From Streptomyces camelliae (GTDB lineage Bacteria; Actinomycetota; Actinomycetes; Streptomycetales; Streptomycetaceae), in NCBI RefSeq assembly GCF_027625935.1, contig NZ_CP115300.1, positions 5,208,001-5,272,000 of the forward strand: a stretch of 64,000 nucleotides of DNA, given 5' to 3'. A model generated the notes under the pieces. It was not told where the DNA came from, ran no database searches, and was given only the letters and a program-made list of their open reading frames with translations. Below, piece after piece: positions 33,526 through 41,709 of the stretch. The position numbers were made by a program, and so were the translations under genes. Position 1 is the stretch's first letter, and every line of letters begins with the position of its first letter.

Positions 33526-34350
33526 ATGACGTACAAGCAGCGTAACGCGCGCCCGCCCGCGAAGTCCTCCCGTTCCCATTACGGCGTCACCCATGTGAAG
33601 GAACGCCTGGACGGAAACTTCACCGTGATCAGCAACGAGCTGCTCCAGCACCCGGAGCTGTCCTCGTTGGCGAAGGGCATCGGAAGCTACATCCAGTCGC
33701 TGCCTGAAGGCACCCCGGTCGGCATCAAGGCACTGGCCGAGCAACTGCCCGAAGGAGAGACCAGCATCGCCTCCGCCCTGCGTGAGCTGGAGAAGTACGG
33801 GTGGCACTGGCGCGACAGGGAGCGGCTTGAGTCGGGCCAGGTGGTGACCCGGACGTACTCGTACAACAGGCCGCGTCACGCGATGGTCGAGGCCGCACGG
33901 GGTCCCGAGCCGGCCGCCGCCTCCACCCCCGTGCCCGCCCCGGCGAAGGCCCCGGTGCCCGCGCCGTCGGGCAAGGCCGCCGAACTGCTCGCCGGGCTCC
34001 GTGCCTACGACTCCCGCCTGATTCTCAGCGAGCGGGACGTACAACGCCTGGCGCCACTCGTCACCAGGTGGCTGGAGCGGGGCGTACCGCCCGCGGGCGT
34101 CGTACGCGCGCTCGCCACAGGCCTGCCCAAGGGGCGGATCAAGCACCCGGCGGCCTTCCTGGCCTACCGCCTCACCGCCCAACTGCCTCCCCAGCTGCCG
34201 ACCCGGCCCCCGGTCCCGCGCGACCTGCCCGCAGCGTCGTCCTCACGCCCGGATCCACTTCAGACCTGCGACGGCTGCGACCGGGCCTTCCGGTCGGCAC
34301 AACCCGGACGCTGCCGTGACTGCCGGGCGCCGTCCGAGAGAGCGGCTTGA
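33526..34350 (+). CDS. Helix-turn-helix protein of replication-initiator-like type
   Basis: 274 residues. The N-terminal ~100 contain a winged-helix region: NFTVISNELLQHPELSSLAK, GIGSYIQSLPEGTPVGIKAL and ETSIASALRELEKYGW. A Pro/Ala linker, a second helical domain (LTRWLERGVPPAGVVRALAT) and a terminal zinc-finger-like CDGC ... CRDC motif (TCDGCDRAF, GRCRDCRA) follow. The pattern occurs in small Streptomyces regulators and in plasmid-type replication proteins. Its N-terminal part is echoed in the next gene. Confidence 0.65.
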   Translation: MTYKQRNARPPAKSSRSHYGVTHVKERLDGNFTVISNELLQHPELSSLAKGIGSYIQSLPEGTPVGIKALAEQLPEGETSIASALRELEKYGWHWRDRERLESGQVVTRTYSYNRPRHAMVEAARGPEPAAASTPVPAPAKAPVPAPSGKAAELLAGLRAYDSRLILSERDVQRLAPLVTRWLERGVPPAGVVRALATGLPKGRIKHPAAFLAYRLTAQLPPQLPTRPPVPRDLPAASSSRPDPLQTCDGCDRAFRSAQPGRCRDCRAPSERAA

Positions 34351-34385
34351 CCGGCCGTAACCTTTCGAGAGAAGAGCATTTCGCG

Positions 34386-34646
34386 ATGACCTACCAGTAC
34401 AAGCCGCTGGTCTACCGGTACCGGCCCACCCCCAAGGCAGTGCGCGCCTTCTCGGGTCACGAGGACCTCGCCCTGCATCCGGGCTTGTCCGGCATGGCCA
34501 TCGGCCTCGGCGTCCACATCCGCTCCCTGCCCGAAGGCACCCCCATCAGCGTCAGGACACTGGTGGAACAGCTCCCGGAAAGCGAGTTCGAGATCGCCGC
34601 CGCCCTCCAGGAACTGCGGGACCACGGCTTCCTGCCCAAGGCCTGA
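34386..34646 (+). CDS. Short HTH protein, paralogue of the upstream gene's N-terminal domain
   Basis: 86 residues from ATG 34386 (MTYQYKPLVYRYRPTPKAVR; GAGAAGAG lies upstream). The segment IRSLPEGTPISVRTLVEQLP then EIAAALQELRDHGF lines up with IQSLPEGTPVGIKALAEQLP then SIASALRELEKYGW of the preceding gene. Both even open with MTY. It lacks the linker, second domain and Cys motif. It looks like a tandem duplication that kept only the wHTH. It could act as a dimerisation partner or competitor. Confidence 0.65.
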   Translation: MTYQYKPLVYRYRPTPKAVRAFSGHEDLALHPGLSGMAIGLGVHIRSLPEGTPISVRTLVEQLPESEFEIAAALQELRDHGFLPKA

Positions 34647-34652
34647 CGGCCC

Positions 34653-34958
34653 GTGCCCGAGCTGACACCGGATGCGCTGCGGGCAGCGGTCGCTCGCCTT
34701 GCTCCGAGGAGGACCCCGGCCCTCACCCAGCACCTCTTCGAGGCCGCGACGAACGCCCAGCGGGCCCGGAGCCTCGCCCCGCTGCGTGCCTTCGTGCACA
34801 GCTGGGCCGTGTTCGTCGCCATCGAACGGCACCCGGTACGCGCGGCCCGGCTGAGGGAGTTGGAGCGGATTGTGGATGCGGGGGAGGAGGACCCGGCGGC
34901 GGCCATCGCCGAGATCCGAGCGATTCGGGAGGCGGCCGAGGCGGAAGCCGGCCTCTGA
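34653..34958 (+). CDS. Small hypothetical protein (possibly DUF6247 type)
   Basis: 101 residues, MPELTPDALRAAVARLAPRR, then APLRAFVHSWAVFVAIERHP and VRAARLRELERIVDA. It is helical and Arg/Ala-rich with an acidic tail. The WAVFVAIERHPxRAARLRELE segment resembles small actinobacterial proteins I associate with DUF6247, but I cannot confirm this. It starts 6 nt after the HTH paralogue, so it is likely co-transcribed. Confidence 0.6.
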   Translation: MPELTPDALRAAVARLAPRRTPALTQHLFEAATNAQRARSLAPLRAFVHSWAVFVAIERHPVRAARLRELERIVDAGEEDPAAAIAEIRAIREAAEAEAGL

Positions 34959-34968
34959 CGCCCTGTCC

Positions 34969-35994
34969 TCAGCGCCCCACCGCCTCCCCCGTCACCACCG
35001 GCCGCACCTTCGTCAGCATCAGGTCCAGGAACTGGTCCGGGTGCCGGAATGACGCGAAGTGGCTGGCGTTCCGGATCAGGGCGAAGTCCTTCACGGGGGC
35101 GGTGACCGCCTCGTAGTAGCGCTGGGCCGGTTCCGGTGGGGTGAGGACGTCGCTGTCGCCCTGGAAGAGGAAGAAGGGGAGGCGGAAGGCGGTGCCCTCG
35201 GCGTACTCGTCGATCGTCATGGCCTGGGGGCCGAGCTGCTCGGAGAAGGTCATGCCCTTCAGGTACGCGCGCAGGTCGCGGAGGGTGTGGAGCGGGGAGA
35301 ACCAGAGGGAGCGGATCACGACCGTCTTCATCGTGTCGTAGGTCAGAGGGTCGGTCGTGACGACCGTCTTGGCGTACAGCGACCACTGCTCGGCGGTCCA
35401 GGCCGCGCGGTCCGGGCCCATCGCCGCCACCTTCGCCCGCTCCTTCTTCTTCCCCGCCTTCTCCAGCCGGGCCAGCAGCGCCTCGTAGGCGGAGGAGTCC
35501 CGGCTGCCGCCGATGATGTTCTGGTCGGTGCCCACGTACGCCGAGTACAGCTCGGGGTGGTTGCGGGCCAGCCGCAGGCCGGTGACCGAGCCGAAGCTGT
35601 TGGCGACCAGCAGCACCTTGTCGACGCCGAGGCGGGCGCGGATGTGGGCCGTGACCTCCAGGGCGTCGGCGTAGAGGCGGTCCAGGGTCATCTCGGCCTG
35701 GCCCTCGGGGCCGGTCCCCGCGAAGGTCCTGCCCGCGCCGCGCATGTCCCAGCGGACGATCGTGAAGTGCTGCTCCCAGGCCCTGGTGCGCGGGATGAAG
35801 ATCAGGTTGGACGCGCCGGGGCCGCCGTGCAGCTCCAGGATCACGGGGTTCGAGCGGTCCTCGCCGCGGATCGAGATCCACTGGTCGATGCCGCCGATCC
35901 GGACGTACGACGCCTCGTCGATGCCGTTCGGCGTCCGGATCTCCAGCTTCTTCGCGTTCGCCCGGCGCTTGAGGGCGCGGTAGGTCAGCAGCAT
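34969..35994 (-). CDS. Alpha/beta hydrolase, prolyl-aminopeptidase-like
   Basis: 341 residues from ATG 35994 (MLLTYRALKRRANAKKLEIR). The oxyanion-hole motif is LHGGPGAS, the nucleophile elbow is VANSFGSVTGL (Ser in A-N-S-F-G rather than strict GxSxG), the Asp is in FQGDSDVLTPP and the His is in RNASHFASF. This order matches S33 peptidases and related hydrolases. AGGGGG precedes the start. It is divergent from a TetR-family gene, so that regulator probably controls it, perhaps in response to a drug-like or peptide ligand. Confidence 0.85.
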   Translation of the reverse strand: MLLTYRALKRRANAKKLEIRTPNGIDEASYVRIGGIDQWISIRGEDRSNPVILELHGGPGASNLIFIPRTRAWEQHFTIVRWDMRGAGRTFAGTGPEGQAEMTLDRLYADALEVTAHIRARLGVDKVLLVANSFGSVTGLRLARNHPELYSAYVGTDQNIIGGSRDSSAYEALLARLEKAGKKKERAKVAAMGPDRAAWTAEQWSLYAKTVVTTDPLTYDTMKTVVIRSLWFSPLHTLRDLRAYLKGMTFSEQLGPQAMTIDEYAEGTAFRLPFFLFQGDSDVLTPPEPAQRYYEAVTAPVKDFALIRNASHFASFRHPDQFLDLMLTKVRPVVTGEAVGR

Positions 35995-36042
35995 GGGTGT
36001 TCCCCCTAAACTGTTTATGTCGTCAGCTGTTCTCTGGCGTTT

Positions 36043-36056
36043 ACGGTATATACAGT
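36043..36056. promoter_or_regulatory. Candidate TetR operator in hydrolase/TetR divergon
   Basis: ACGGTATATACAGT is a 14-bp palindrome with one mismatch, A+T-rich for this genome, in the 110-bp gap. A second half-site AACTGTTTAT lies at 36009-36018, mirror to ATATACAGTT. Both starts are within 60 bp. Confidence 0.5.
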
Positions 36057-36104
36057 TGTCTGGCCGAGTCAACGGACTTCGCCAAGCCGAGTGGGAGGGA
36101 CCTC

Positions 36105-36872
36105 GTGACCGGACGGAACGCCGGACGGAACGCCGGACGGAACAAGGAGCAGCAGGACGGGCCCCGCGATCCGCGAACGACCCTCGCGCTGCTGTGGGGC
36201 GAGCAGGAGAAGCCCACGCGCGGGCCCAAGCCGAAGCTGTCGCCGGAGCGCATCGCCGCGGCCGCCGCCGAACTCGCCGACGCGGAAGGGCTGGACGCCG
36301 TCTCCATGAGCAGGGTGGCGGCCGGCTTCGGTGTCTCCGCGATGGCCCTGTACCGGTACGTCCCCGGCAAGACCGAACTCGTCGCGCTGATGGTGGAGTC
36401 CGTGCTGGCCGACGCCCCGGAGCTCGCGGGGGTCCGGGACGGGGACTGGCGGTCGGCCGTACGGGCGTGGACCCGGCAGTGCGCGCACGTCTATGCCGCT
36501 CACCCCTGGCTGCTCGGCGCCATCGCGATGCGCCGCCGGCTCATGGGCCCCTGTGAGCTGCGCTGGCTGGACACCGCGCTCGCCGCCCTGGAGCCCACGG
36601 GCCTCGGCGCGGCCCAGCGTCACCAGGTCTTCCTGCTGCTCATCGGACTCGTCCGCAACCTCGCCCAGCAGCGCGGCGACTACGACGCCGAGGAGGACGC
36701 GGAGTGGGACCGGCTCAGCGGCGAACTGCTCGCCCGGCACGCCGACCGCTTCCCGGCCCTCACCAAGGCGATCGCGGAAGGTGTCTTCGACCCGGCCGGT
36801 ATCGATCCGCTCGACTTCGGGCTGGACCGGATCCTCGACGGCGTCGAAGCGCTGGTGGCTGGGCGGGAATGA
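36105..36872 (+). CDS. TetR/AcrR-family repressor (TetR_C_1 type)
   Basis: 255 residues from GTG 36105, with GGGAGGGA 5 nt upstream. After a short charged head with tandem GRNA repeats (TGRNAGRNAGRNKEQQ), the DNA-binding helix-turn-helix is LSPERIAAAAAELADAEGLD, then MSRVAAGFGVSAMALYRYVP. The C-terminal ligand domain (VRAWTRQCAHVYAAHPWLLG) is the TetR_C_1 type, which usually binds small hydrophobic drugs. It is divergent from the hydrolase gene. Confidence 0.88.
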   Translation: MTGRNAGRNAGRNKEQQDGPRDPRTTLALLWGEQEKPTRGPKPKLSPERIAAAAAELADAEGLDAVSMSRVAAGFGVSAMALYRYVPGKTELVALMVESVLADAPELAGVRDGDWRSAVRAWTRQCAHVYAAHPWLLGAIAMRRRLMGPCELRWLDTALAALEPTGLGAAQRHQVFLLLIGLVRNLAQQRGDYDAEEDAEWDRLSGELLARHADRFPALTKAIAEGVFDPAGIDPLDFGLDRILDGVEALVAGRE

Positions 36873-36967
36873 CCCATGGGGGCGGGTTTGCCCCCGTGAA
36901 CGGAACGTTCCCCGTCGATTACAGTGCCTAGCGTCGTACGGGCGGACGGTGCCGTGAGGAGGTCTCG

Positions 36968-38080
36968 GTGGGTACGACATCCGGTGCCGTCTGGGGACGA
37001 GCCGAGCAGCAGGACTTCCGTAGCAGGGTGCGCGGCACCCTGCTCGGGGTGGCCGTGGGCGACGCGCTGGGCGGGCCCGCCGATCCGCTGTCCCTGGAGG
37101 AGATCCGGGCCGCCTACGGCCCCGAGGGCCTGCTGGACCTCGCCTTCGGGCACGGCCGGCGCGGCACGGTCACGCACCACACCCAGCTCACCCTCTTCAC
37201 GGTGGACGGGCTGATACGTGCCCAGGTACGCCGGGACACCGGCGCCTGGCATCCGCCGACCGACGTGCACCGGGCGTATCTGCGCTGGGCGGCGACCCAG
37301 CGGGACTGGGGGCCCGACGAGCGCCGTAAGGACGACGGCTGGCTGGCGCGCGAGGAGTGGCTGTACGCCCGCCGGGAGCCCAGCCGGGCCCTGCTCATCG
37401 GGTTCGGCGACGAGACGATGGGCACGCTGGAGACGCCCAAGAGCCCAGGCGAGCTGGGGCCGGAGGCGGTCGCGCGCTCGGCGCCGTTCGGGCTGCTGGT
37501 CGGCTGGGAGCCGCAGCTCGTCGCGCAGCTGGCGGTGGAGTGCGCGGCGCAGAGCCACGGGCACCCGATCGCCTACCTGTCGGCGGGCGCGTACGCCGTG
37601 ATCGTGCACGCGCTGGCCCGGGGTGAGAGCCTCGACGGCGCCGTCCAGCGCGCCCTCGGCCTGCTCTCCGCCCGCCCCGGGTACCAGCCCGTCGCGGACG
37701 CCCTTCAGCACGCCCTGGGTGCCGTACGCCAGGGCATCCCGAGCCCGACGCGGGTGGAGGAGCTGGCCGGGGACGGTACGGCGGACGGGCTGCTGGCGGC
37801 GTCGGTGTACTGCGCGCTGGTGGGGGAGGACGTGCGGCACGGGCTGTGTCTGGCGGTGAACCAGGGCGGGCCCTCGGCGGCGGCGGGCGCCCTGACCGGC
37901 GGTCTGCTCGGCGCCCTCCACGGCGAAACGGCCCTCCCGCCGGCCTGGCTGACCGAACTGGAGGGCCGCCCGACCCTCCTGGAACTGGCCGACGACTTCG
38001 CGATGGAGATGACCCAGGGCCCGGCCCTGCACGGCCCGGCGGGGTCGTCGCCGGGGTGGCTGGCGCGGTATCCGCGGTAG
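36968..38080 (+). CDS. Degenerate ADP-ribosylglycohydrolase-fold protein
   Basis: 370 residues from GTG 36968 (GAGGAGG 6 nt upstream). The fold is recognisable: VRGTLLGVAVGDALGGPADP at the N-terminus, TQLTLFTVDGLIRAQ, and NQGGPSAAAGALTGGLLGAL near the end. In active members the first metal-binding segment has an acidic DT pair before the helix, and the last reads GGDSDS/TGA or similar. Here these are HHTQLT and GGPSAAA, so most Mg-binding acids are missing. It may bind ADP-ribose without cleaving it, or have lost function. It is monocistronic. Confidence 0.7.
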   Translation: MGTTSGAVWGRAEQQDFRSRVRGTLLGVAVGDALGGPADPLSLEEIRAAYGPEGLLDLAFGHGRRGTVTHHTQLTLFTVDGLIRAQVRRDTGAWHPPTDVHRAYLRWAATQRDWGPDERRKDDGWLAREEWLYARREPSRALLIGFGDETMGTLETPKSPGELGPEAVARSAPFGLLVGWEPQLVAQLAVECAAQSHGHPIAYLSAGAYAVIVHALARGESLDGAVQRALGLLSARPGYQPVADALQHALGAVRQGIPSPTRVEELAGDGTADGLLAASVYCALVGEDVRHGLCLAVNQGGPSAAAGALTGGLLGALHGETALPPAWLTELEGRPTLLELADDFAMEMTQGPALHGPAGSSPGWLARYPR

Positions 38081-38250
38081 TCGTCCCAATTCCCTGGCGG
38101 GCAAAGGGGTTTACTCGGCTTCGTACACACGGAAGAGGGTTCGTCCGGCTCCGTCGGTCACTCGGTGTCCTCACGCCGATACATTGGGAAGCGGAACCAG
38201 GAGATCGAGTTCCGTTCCCAGCTCTCGTCCCACCCTCGGGCCCGACACGC

Positions 38251-39819
38251 CTAGTCCGCCGCCGGTGCCCCGATCACGTCGTCCCCGGCGACCGCGGGCA
38301 CCGGCACCGCCGCCACTCCGCCCCCGTCCGAGTTGACCTTCTCGATGACCGCGAGGCGCTCCGGGGTGTCCTCGGGCTTCACGTAGCCGATGGCGATGTA
38401 CAGGACCAACGACACCGCCAGTGGGACCGAGACCTGGTACTGGAGGGGGACTCCGCCGGAGACGTTCCAGTTGATGGGGTAGTTGACCAGCCAGAAGGCG
38501 AGCAGGCCGGCCGCCCAGCTGGTGAGGGCCGCGGTGGGGCCGGAGCGGCGGAAGGGGCGGAGCAGGCCCAGCATCATCGGGATGGCGATCGGGCCCATCA
38601 GGCCGGCCACCCACTTGATGACGACCGTGATGATGTCCTTGAACGCGGGGGAGTTGACCTGCGTCGCCACCGCCATCGACAGACCGAGGAAGACCACCGT
38701 CGTCACCCGGGCCGCGATCAGACCCGTCCGCTCCGACCACGCCCGCGCCCGCTGCGACAGCACCGGCGCCACGTCACGGGTGAAGACCGCCGCGATGGCG
38801 TTGGCGTCGGAGGAGCACATCGCCATGGTGTGGGAGAAGAAGCCGACGATGACCAGGCCCAACAGTCCGTGCGGCAGGAGCTGTTCGGTCATCAGGCCGT
38901 AGGAGTCGGAGCCGTCCGGCTTCTGGGCGTGGACCAGGAGCGGGGACATCCACATCGGGAAGAACAGGACCACCGGCCAGATCAGCCACAGGGCCGCCGA
39001 CAGCCGGGCGCCGCGCTCGGCCTCGTACGCGCTGCCCGTGGCCATGTAGCGCTGGGCCTGGTTGAGCATGCCGCCGTTGTACTCGAAGAGCTTGATGAAG
39101 AGGAAGGCCAGGAGGAAGACCGTGCTGTAGGGGCCGACGAGCGGCTTGCCGTGGCCGTGCAGGGCCGGCTGGTTCCAGGCGTCGAAGAAGCCGATGTGCT
39201 TGTCGTTCAGTTTCAGGACGACCGCCACGAACATGGAGACACCGGCCAGCAACTGGATCACGAACTGGCCGAGTTCGGTCAGCGCGTCCGCCCACAGGCC
39301 GCCGATCGTGCAGTACACGGCCGTGATCGCGCCGGTGATGAGGATGCCCTGGTTCAGGGAGACCCCGGTGAACACCGACAGCAGGGTGGCGATGGCCGCC
39401 CACTTGGCGCCCACGTCCACGATCTTCAGCAGCATGCCGGACCAGGCGAGCGCCTGCTGGGTGCGGAGGTTGTAACGGTTCTTCAGGTACTCCAGCGGGG
39501 AGGCCACATGGAGCCGGGAGCGCAGCCGGTTGATGCGCGGTGCGAACAGCTTCGACCCGATGGCGATGCCCAGCGCGATGGGGAAGGACCAGGTGACGAA
39601 GGAGGTGACCCCGTAGGTGTAGGCGATACCCGCGTACCCGGTGAACATGACCGCGCTGTAGCCCGACATGTGGTGCGAGATGCCGGACAGCCACCAGGGC
39701 ATCTTGCCGCCGGCCGTGAAGAAGTCGGAGACGTTGTCCACGCGCTTGTGTGACCAGACGCCGATCGCGACCATCACACCGAAGTAGCCGATGAGCACGG
39801 CCCAGTCGAGACTGTTCAT
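38251..39819 (-). CDS. Sodium:solute symporter (SSS family)
   Basis: 522 residues with about 13 membrane segments, beginning MNSLDWAVLIGYFGVMVAIG. Family landmarks are SDFFTAGGKMPWWLSGISHH, SAVMFTGYAGIAYTYG and NQAQRYMATGSAYEAERGAR. The C-terminal ~50 residues are cytoplasmic and Ala/Pro-rich. These carriers take up sugars, organic acids, vitamins or amino acids with Na+. The substrate is not evident. The gene is 151 nt upstream of the SDR gene's stop on the same strand, with no clear regulator. Confidence 0.88.
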   Translation of the reverse strand: MNSLDWAVLIGYFGVMVAIGVWSHKRVDNVSDFFTAGGKMPWWLSGISHHMSGYSAVMFTGYAGIAYTYGVTSFVTWSFPIALGIAIGSKLFAPRINRLRSRLHVASPLEYLKNRYNLRTQQALAWSGMLLKIVDVGAKWAAIATLLSVFTGVSLNQGILITGAITAVYCTIGGLWADALTELGQFVIQLLAGVSMFVAVVLKLNDKHIGFFDAWNQPALHGHGKPLVGPYSTVFLLAFLFIKLFEYNGGMLNQAQRYMATGSAYEAERGARLSAALWLIWPVVLFFPMWMSPLLVHAQKPDGSDSYGLMTEQLLPHGLLGLVIVGFFSHTMAMCSSDANAIAAVFTRDVAPVLSQRARAWSERTGLIAARVTTVVFLGLSMAVATQVNSPAFKDIITVVIKWVAGLMGPIAIPMMLGLLRPFRRSGPTAALTSWAAGLLAFWLVNYPINWNVSGGVPLQYQVSVPLAVSLVLYIAIGYVKPEDTPERLAVIEKVNSDGGGVAAVPVPAVAGDDVIGAPAAD

Positions 39820-39970
39820 GGGCTCGATCGTGGGTGTGATCGCATGGACACGACAAGCAAGCGGCGGGTCAAGTCACGGTAAAATCGTTCTGCTTGGTGA
39901 CCATCGTTCAGTGACATGAACTGCGAGACGACCTGCGATGTGGACAGCGATATGGACGCGACGTGACCCG

Positions 39971-40759
39971 CTATCGCATCAGCTCCCCCGCGTTGACCAG
40001 CAGCGACTGCCCCGTGATCGCCCGCGCCCGGTCCGAGGCCAGGAATGCCACCGCGTCCGCCACATCCCCGTCCGTCGCCAGGTCCGGCAGTGCCATCCGC
40101 TCGGTCAGCCGCCCCAGCACCTCCGCCTCCGGCACCCCCTCCGTCTGCGCGGTGAACCGTACGTACGCCTGCACCGGCGGCCCCCACATCCAGCCCGGCA
40201 GCACGGTGTTGACCCGGATCCGGTGCGGCCCGAGCTCTCGTGCCAGCGAGTACATCGCGCTCGTCAGCGCCCCCTTCGACGCGGCGTACGCCGCCTGCCG
40301 CACCTGCGAGGGCGCCGCGACCGCCGACTGGGTCCCGATGAAGACGACGGACCCGCCCCCGCCCGCCCGCAGCGCCGGCAGGCACGCGCGCGTCATCCGC
40401 AGTGTCCCGAGCAGGTTCACGTCGATGACCGACTGCCAGGTCGCGAAGTCCGCGTCCTCGACCCCGCCGAAGTAGGAGTCCCAGGCGGCCACGTGCACCA
40501 CCGCGTCGATCCCGCCGAACCGCTCCCGCGCCAGCGCGGCCAGCGCCGCGCACTGCCCCTCGTCGGTGATGTCCGTGGCCCGGTACGCCGTGTGCGCGCC
40601 GGCCGGATCGATCTCCGCCGCGCTCTTGGCGAGGTTCGCCCCGGTGCGCGCGCCCAGGACGGCGTTCCCGCCGTCCCGTACGACGGCCGCGGCGACCTGA
40701 TGACCCAGCCCGGCGCCGACTCCCGATACGACCACTGTCTTGCCTGCGAGCAGGGACAT
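39971..40759 (-). CDS. SDR-family oxidoreductase
   Basis: 262 residues. Nucleotide loop SGVGAGLGH (12-20), catalytic S145-Y158-K162 (AYAASK). The usual NNAG motif is replaced by HVAAWDS, and the loop after beta-4 has YFGG, which is uncommon. ARTGANL after beta-2 suggests NADP(H). It is divergent from the unknown gene at 40834, and an operator of the CTGAC-N5-GTCAG type lies 28 nt upstream of its start. It therefore probably belongs to the same catabolic regulon as the operons at 10036-17373. Confidence 0.87.
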   Translation of the reverse strand: MSLLAGKTVVVSGVGAGLGHQVAAAVVRDGGNAVLGARTGANLAKSAAEIDPAGAHTAYRATDITDEGQCAALAALARERFGGIDAVVHVAAWDSYFGGVEDADFATWQSVIDVNLLGTLRMTRACLPALRAGGGGSVVFIGTQSAVAAPSQVRQAAYAASKGALTSAMYSLARELGPHRIRVNTVLPGWMWGPPVQAYVRFTAQTEGVPEAEVLGRLTERMALPDLATDGDVADAVAFLASDRARAITGQSLLVNAGELMR

Positions 40760-40787
40760 CGGTGCCTCCCGCGGTCTGGCGCTTTAT

Positions 40788-40802
40788 CTGACGGAGCGTC
40801 AG
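40788..40802. promoter_or_regulatory. Palindromic operator, CTGAC-N5-GTCAG (site D)
   Basis: CTGACGGAGCGTCAG lies in the 74-bp gap between the divergent SDR and unknown genes, 28 and 31 nt from their starts. A single dimer site could control both. Confidence 0.75.
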
Positions 40803-40833
40803 AGTATGGGCCACGGCAGGAAAGGGGAACCGC

Positions 40834-41673
40834 ATGAGCGAAGAGACCCGCAGTGAGGTGTACGCCGAACTGGCAGCCCTGGGCCCCTACGGCGTCCGCC
40901 CCGGCCACGCCCTGATCACCATGGTCGAGCCGCGCCCTGGGCACGAGTACGCTTACAACCGCTGGTACGAGGACGACCACTACTACGCCGGCGCGATGGC
41001 CATGCCCTGGATGTACGCGGGACGGCGCTGGGTGGCGACACGGGAGCTGCAACTGCTCCGCTACCCCGAGAAGTCGGCGATCGCCCAGCCCGTCACCGCC
41101 GGCTGCTACCTCTCCACGTACTGGATCACCGCCGGCCGCTACGACGACCACATGAGGTGGACCGTCGCCATCAACAAGCGCCTCAACCGTGACGCCCGCG
41201 TCTACCACGACCGCACCCACGTGTTCACGGCCTTCCAGGACCACGAGACGACGGTCTACCGCGACGGCGCCGCCGGACCGCGGGACTTCCACGCCCTCGA
41301 CCATCCCTACGCCGGCCTGGTCCTGGAGGTCGTCGACGCCCATGAGCCCGAGCAGCGCCCGCGGCTCCTGGAGTGGCTGCGCACCCGTCACCTCCCGCGC
41401 CGCCTCGCCGGCTCCCCGGCCGCGATGGTGACGCTCTTCCGCCCCACCCCCCTGCCCGGCGACCGCATGACCTACGTCAAGCAGGTCGAGGGCACGGACA
41501 CCCGCCTGACCCTCCTGTGGTTCCTGGAGGCCGAGCCGGGGGAGTGCTGGGCGGAGCATTTCAGGGGGCTGGACGACCAGGTGACCGAGTCGGGCCTGGG
41601 CCGGGTCGAGCTCATGGCCCCCTTCATCCCGACGGTGCCGGGCACGGACCGGTACGTCGACCGGCTCCGCTGA
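40834..41673 (+). CDS. Hypothetical protein with possible dimeric alpha/beta-barrel fold
   Basis: 279 residues. ALITMVEPRPGHEYAYNRWY, EDDHYYAGAMAMPWM and RRWVATRELQLLRYPE resemble EthD-like or DUF4286-type small-molecule binders, seen twice along the chain (the second around MVTLFRPTPLPGDR ... RLTLLWFLEAEPGECW). This suggests a two-domain protein. There is no cofactor motif. It shares an operator with the divergent SDR gene, which points to a catabolic role such as decyclisation, isomerisation or binding of an intermediate. No firm function. Confidence 0.6.
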   Translation: MSEETRSEVYAELAALGPYGVRPGHALITMVEPRPGHEYAYNRWYEDDHYYAGAMAMPWMYAGRRWVATRELQLLRYPEKSAIAQPVTAGCYLSTYWITAGRYDDHMRWTVAINKRLNRDARVYHDRTHVFTAFQDHETTVYRDGAAGPRDFHALDHPYAGLVLEVVDAHEPEQRPRLLEWLRTRHLPRRLAGSPAAMVTLFRPTPLPGDRMTYVKQVEGTDTRLTLLWFLEAEPGECWAEHFRGLDDQVTESGLGRVELMAPFIPTVPGTDRYVDRLR

Positions 41674-41709
41674 ACGTCACCGCTGAGCCGCTCCGCTGAA
41701 CGTCACCGC
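41664..41709. repeat. 26-bp tandem duplication at convergent gene ends
   Basis: GCTCCGCTGAACGTCACCGC occurs at 41664-41683 and again at 41690-41709. The first copy holds the stop of the plus-strand gene and the second extends into the last codons of the minus-strand membrane protein gene. Confidence 0.8.
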
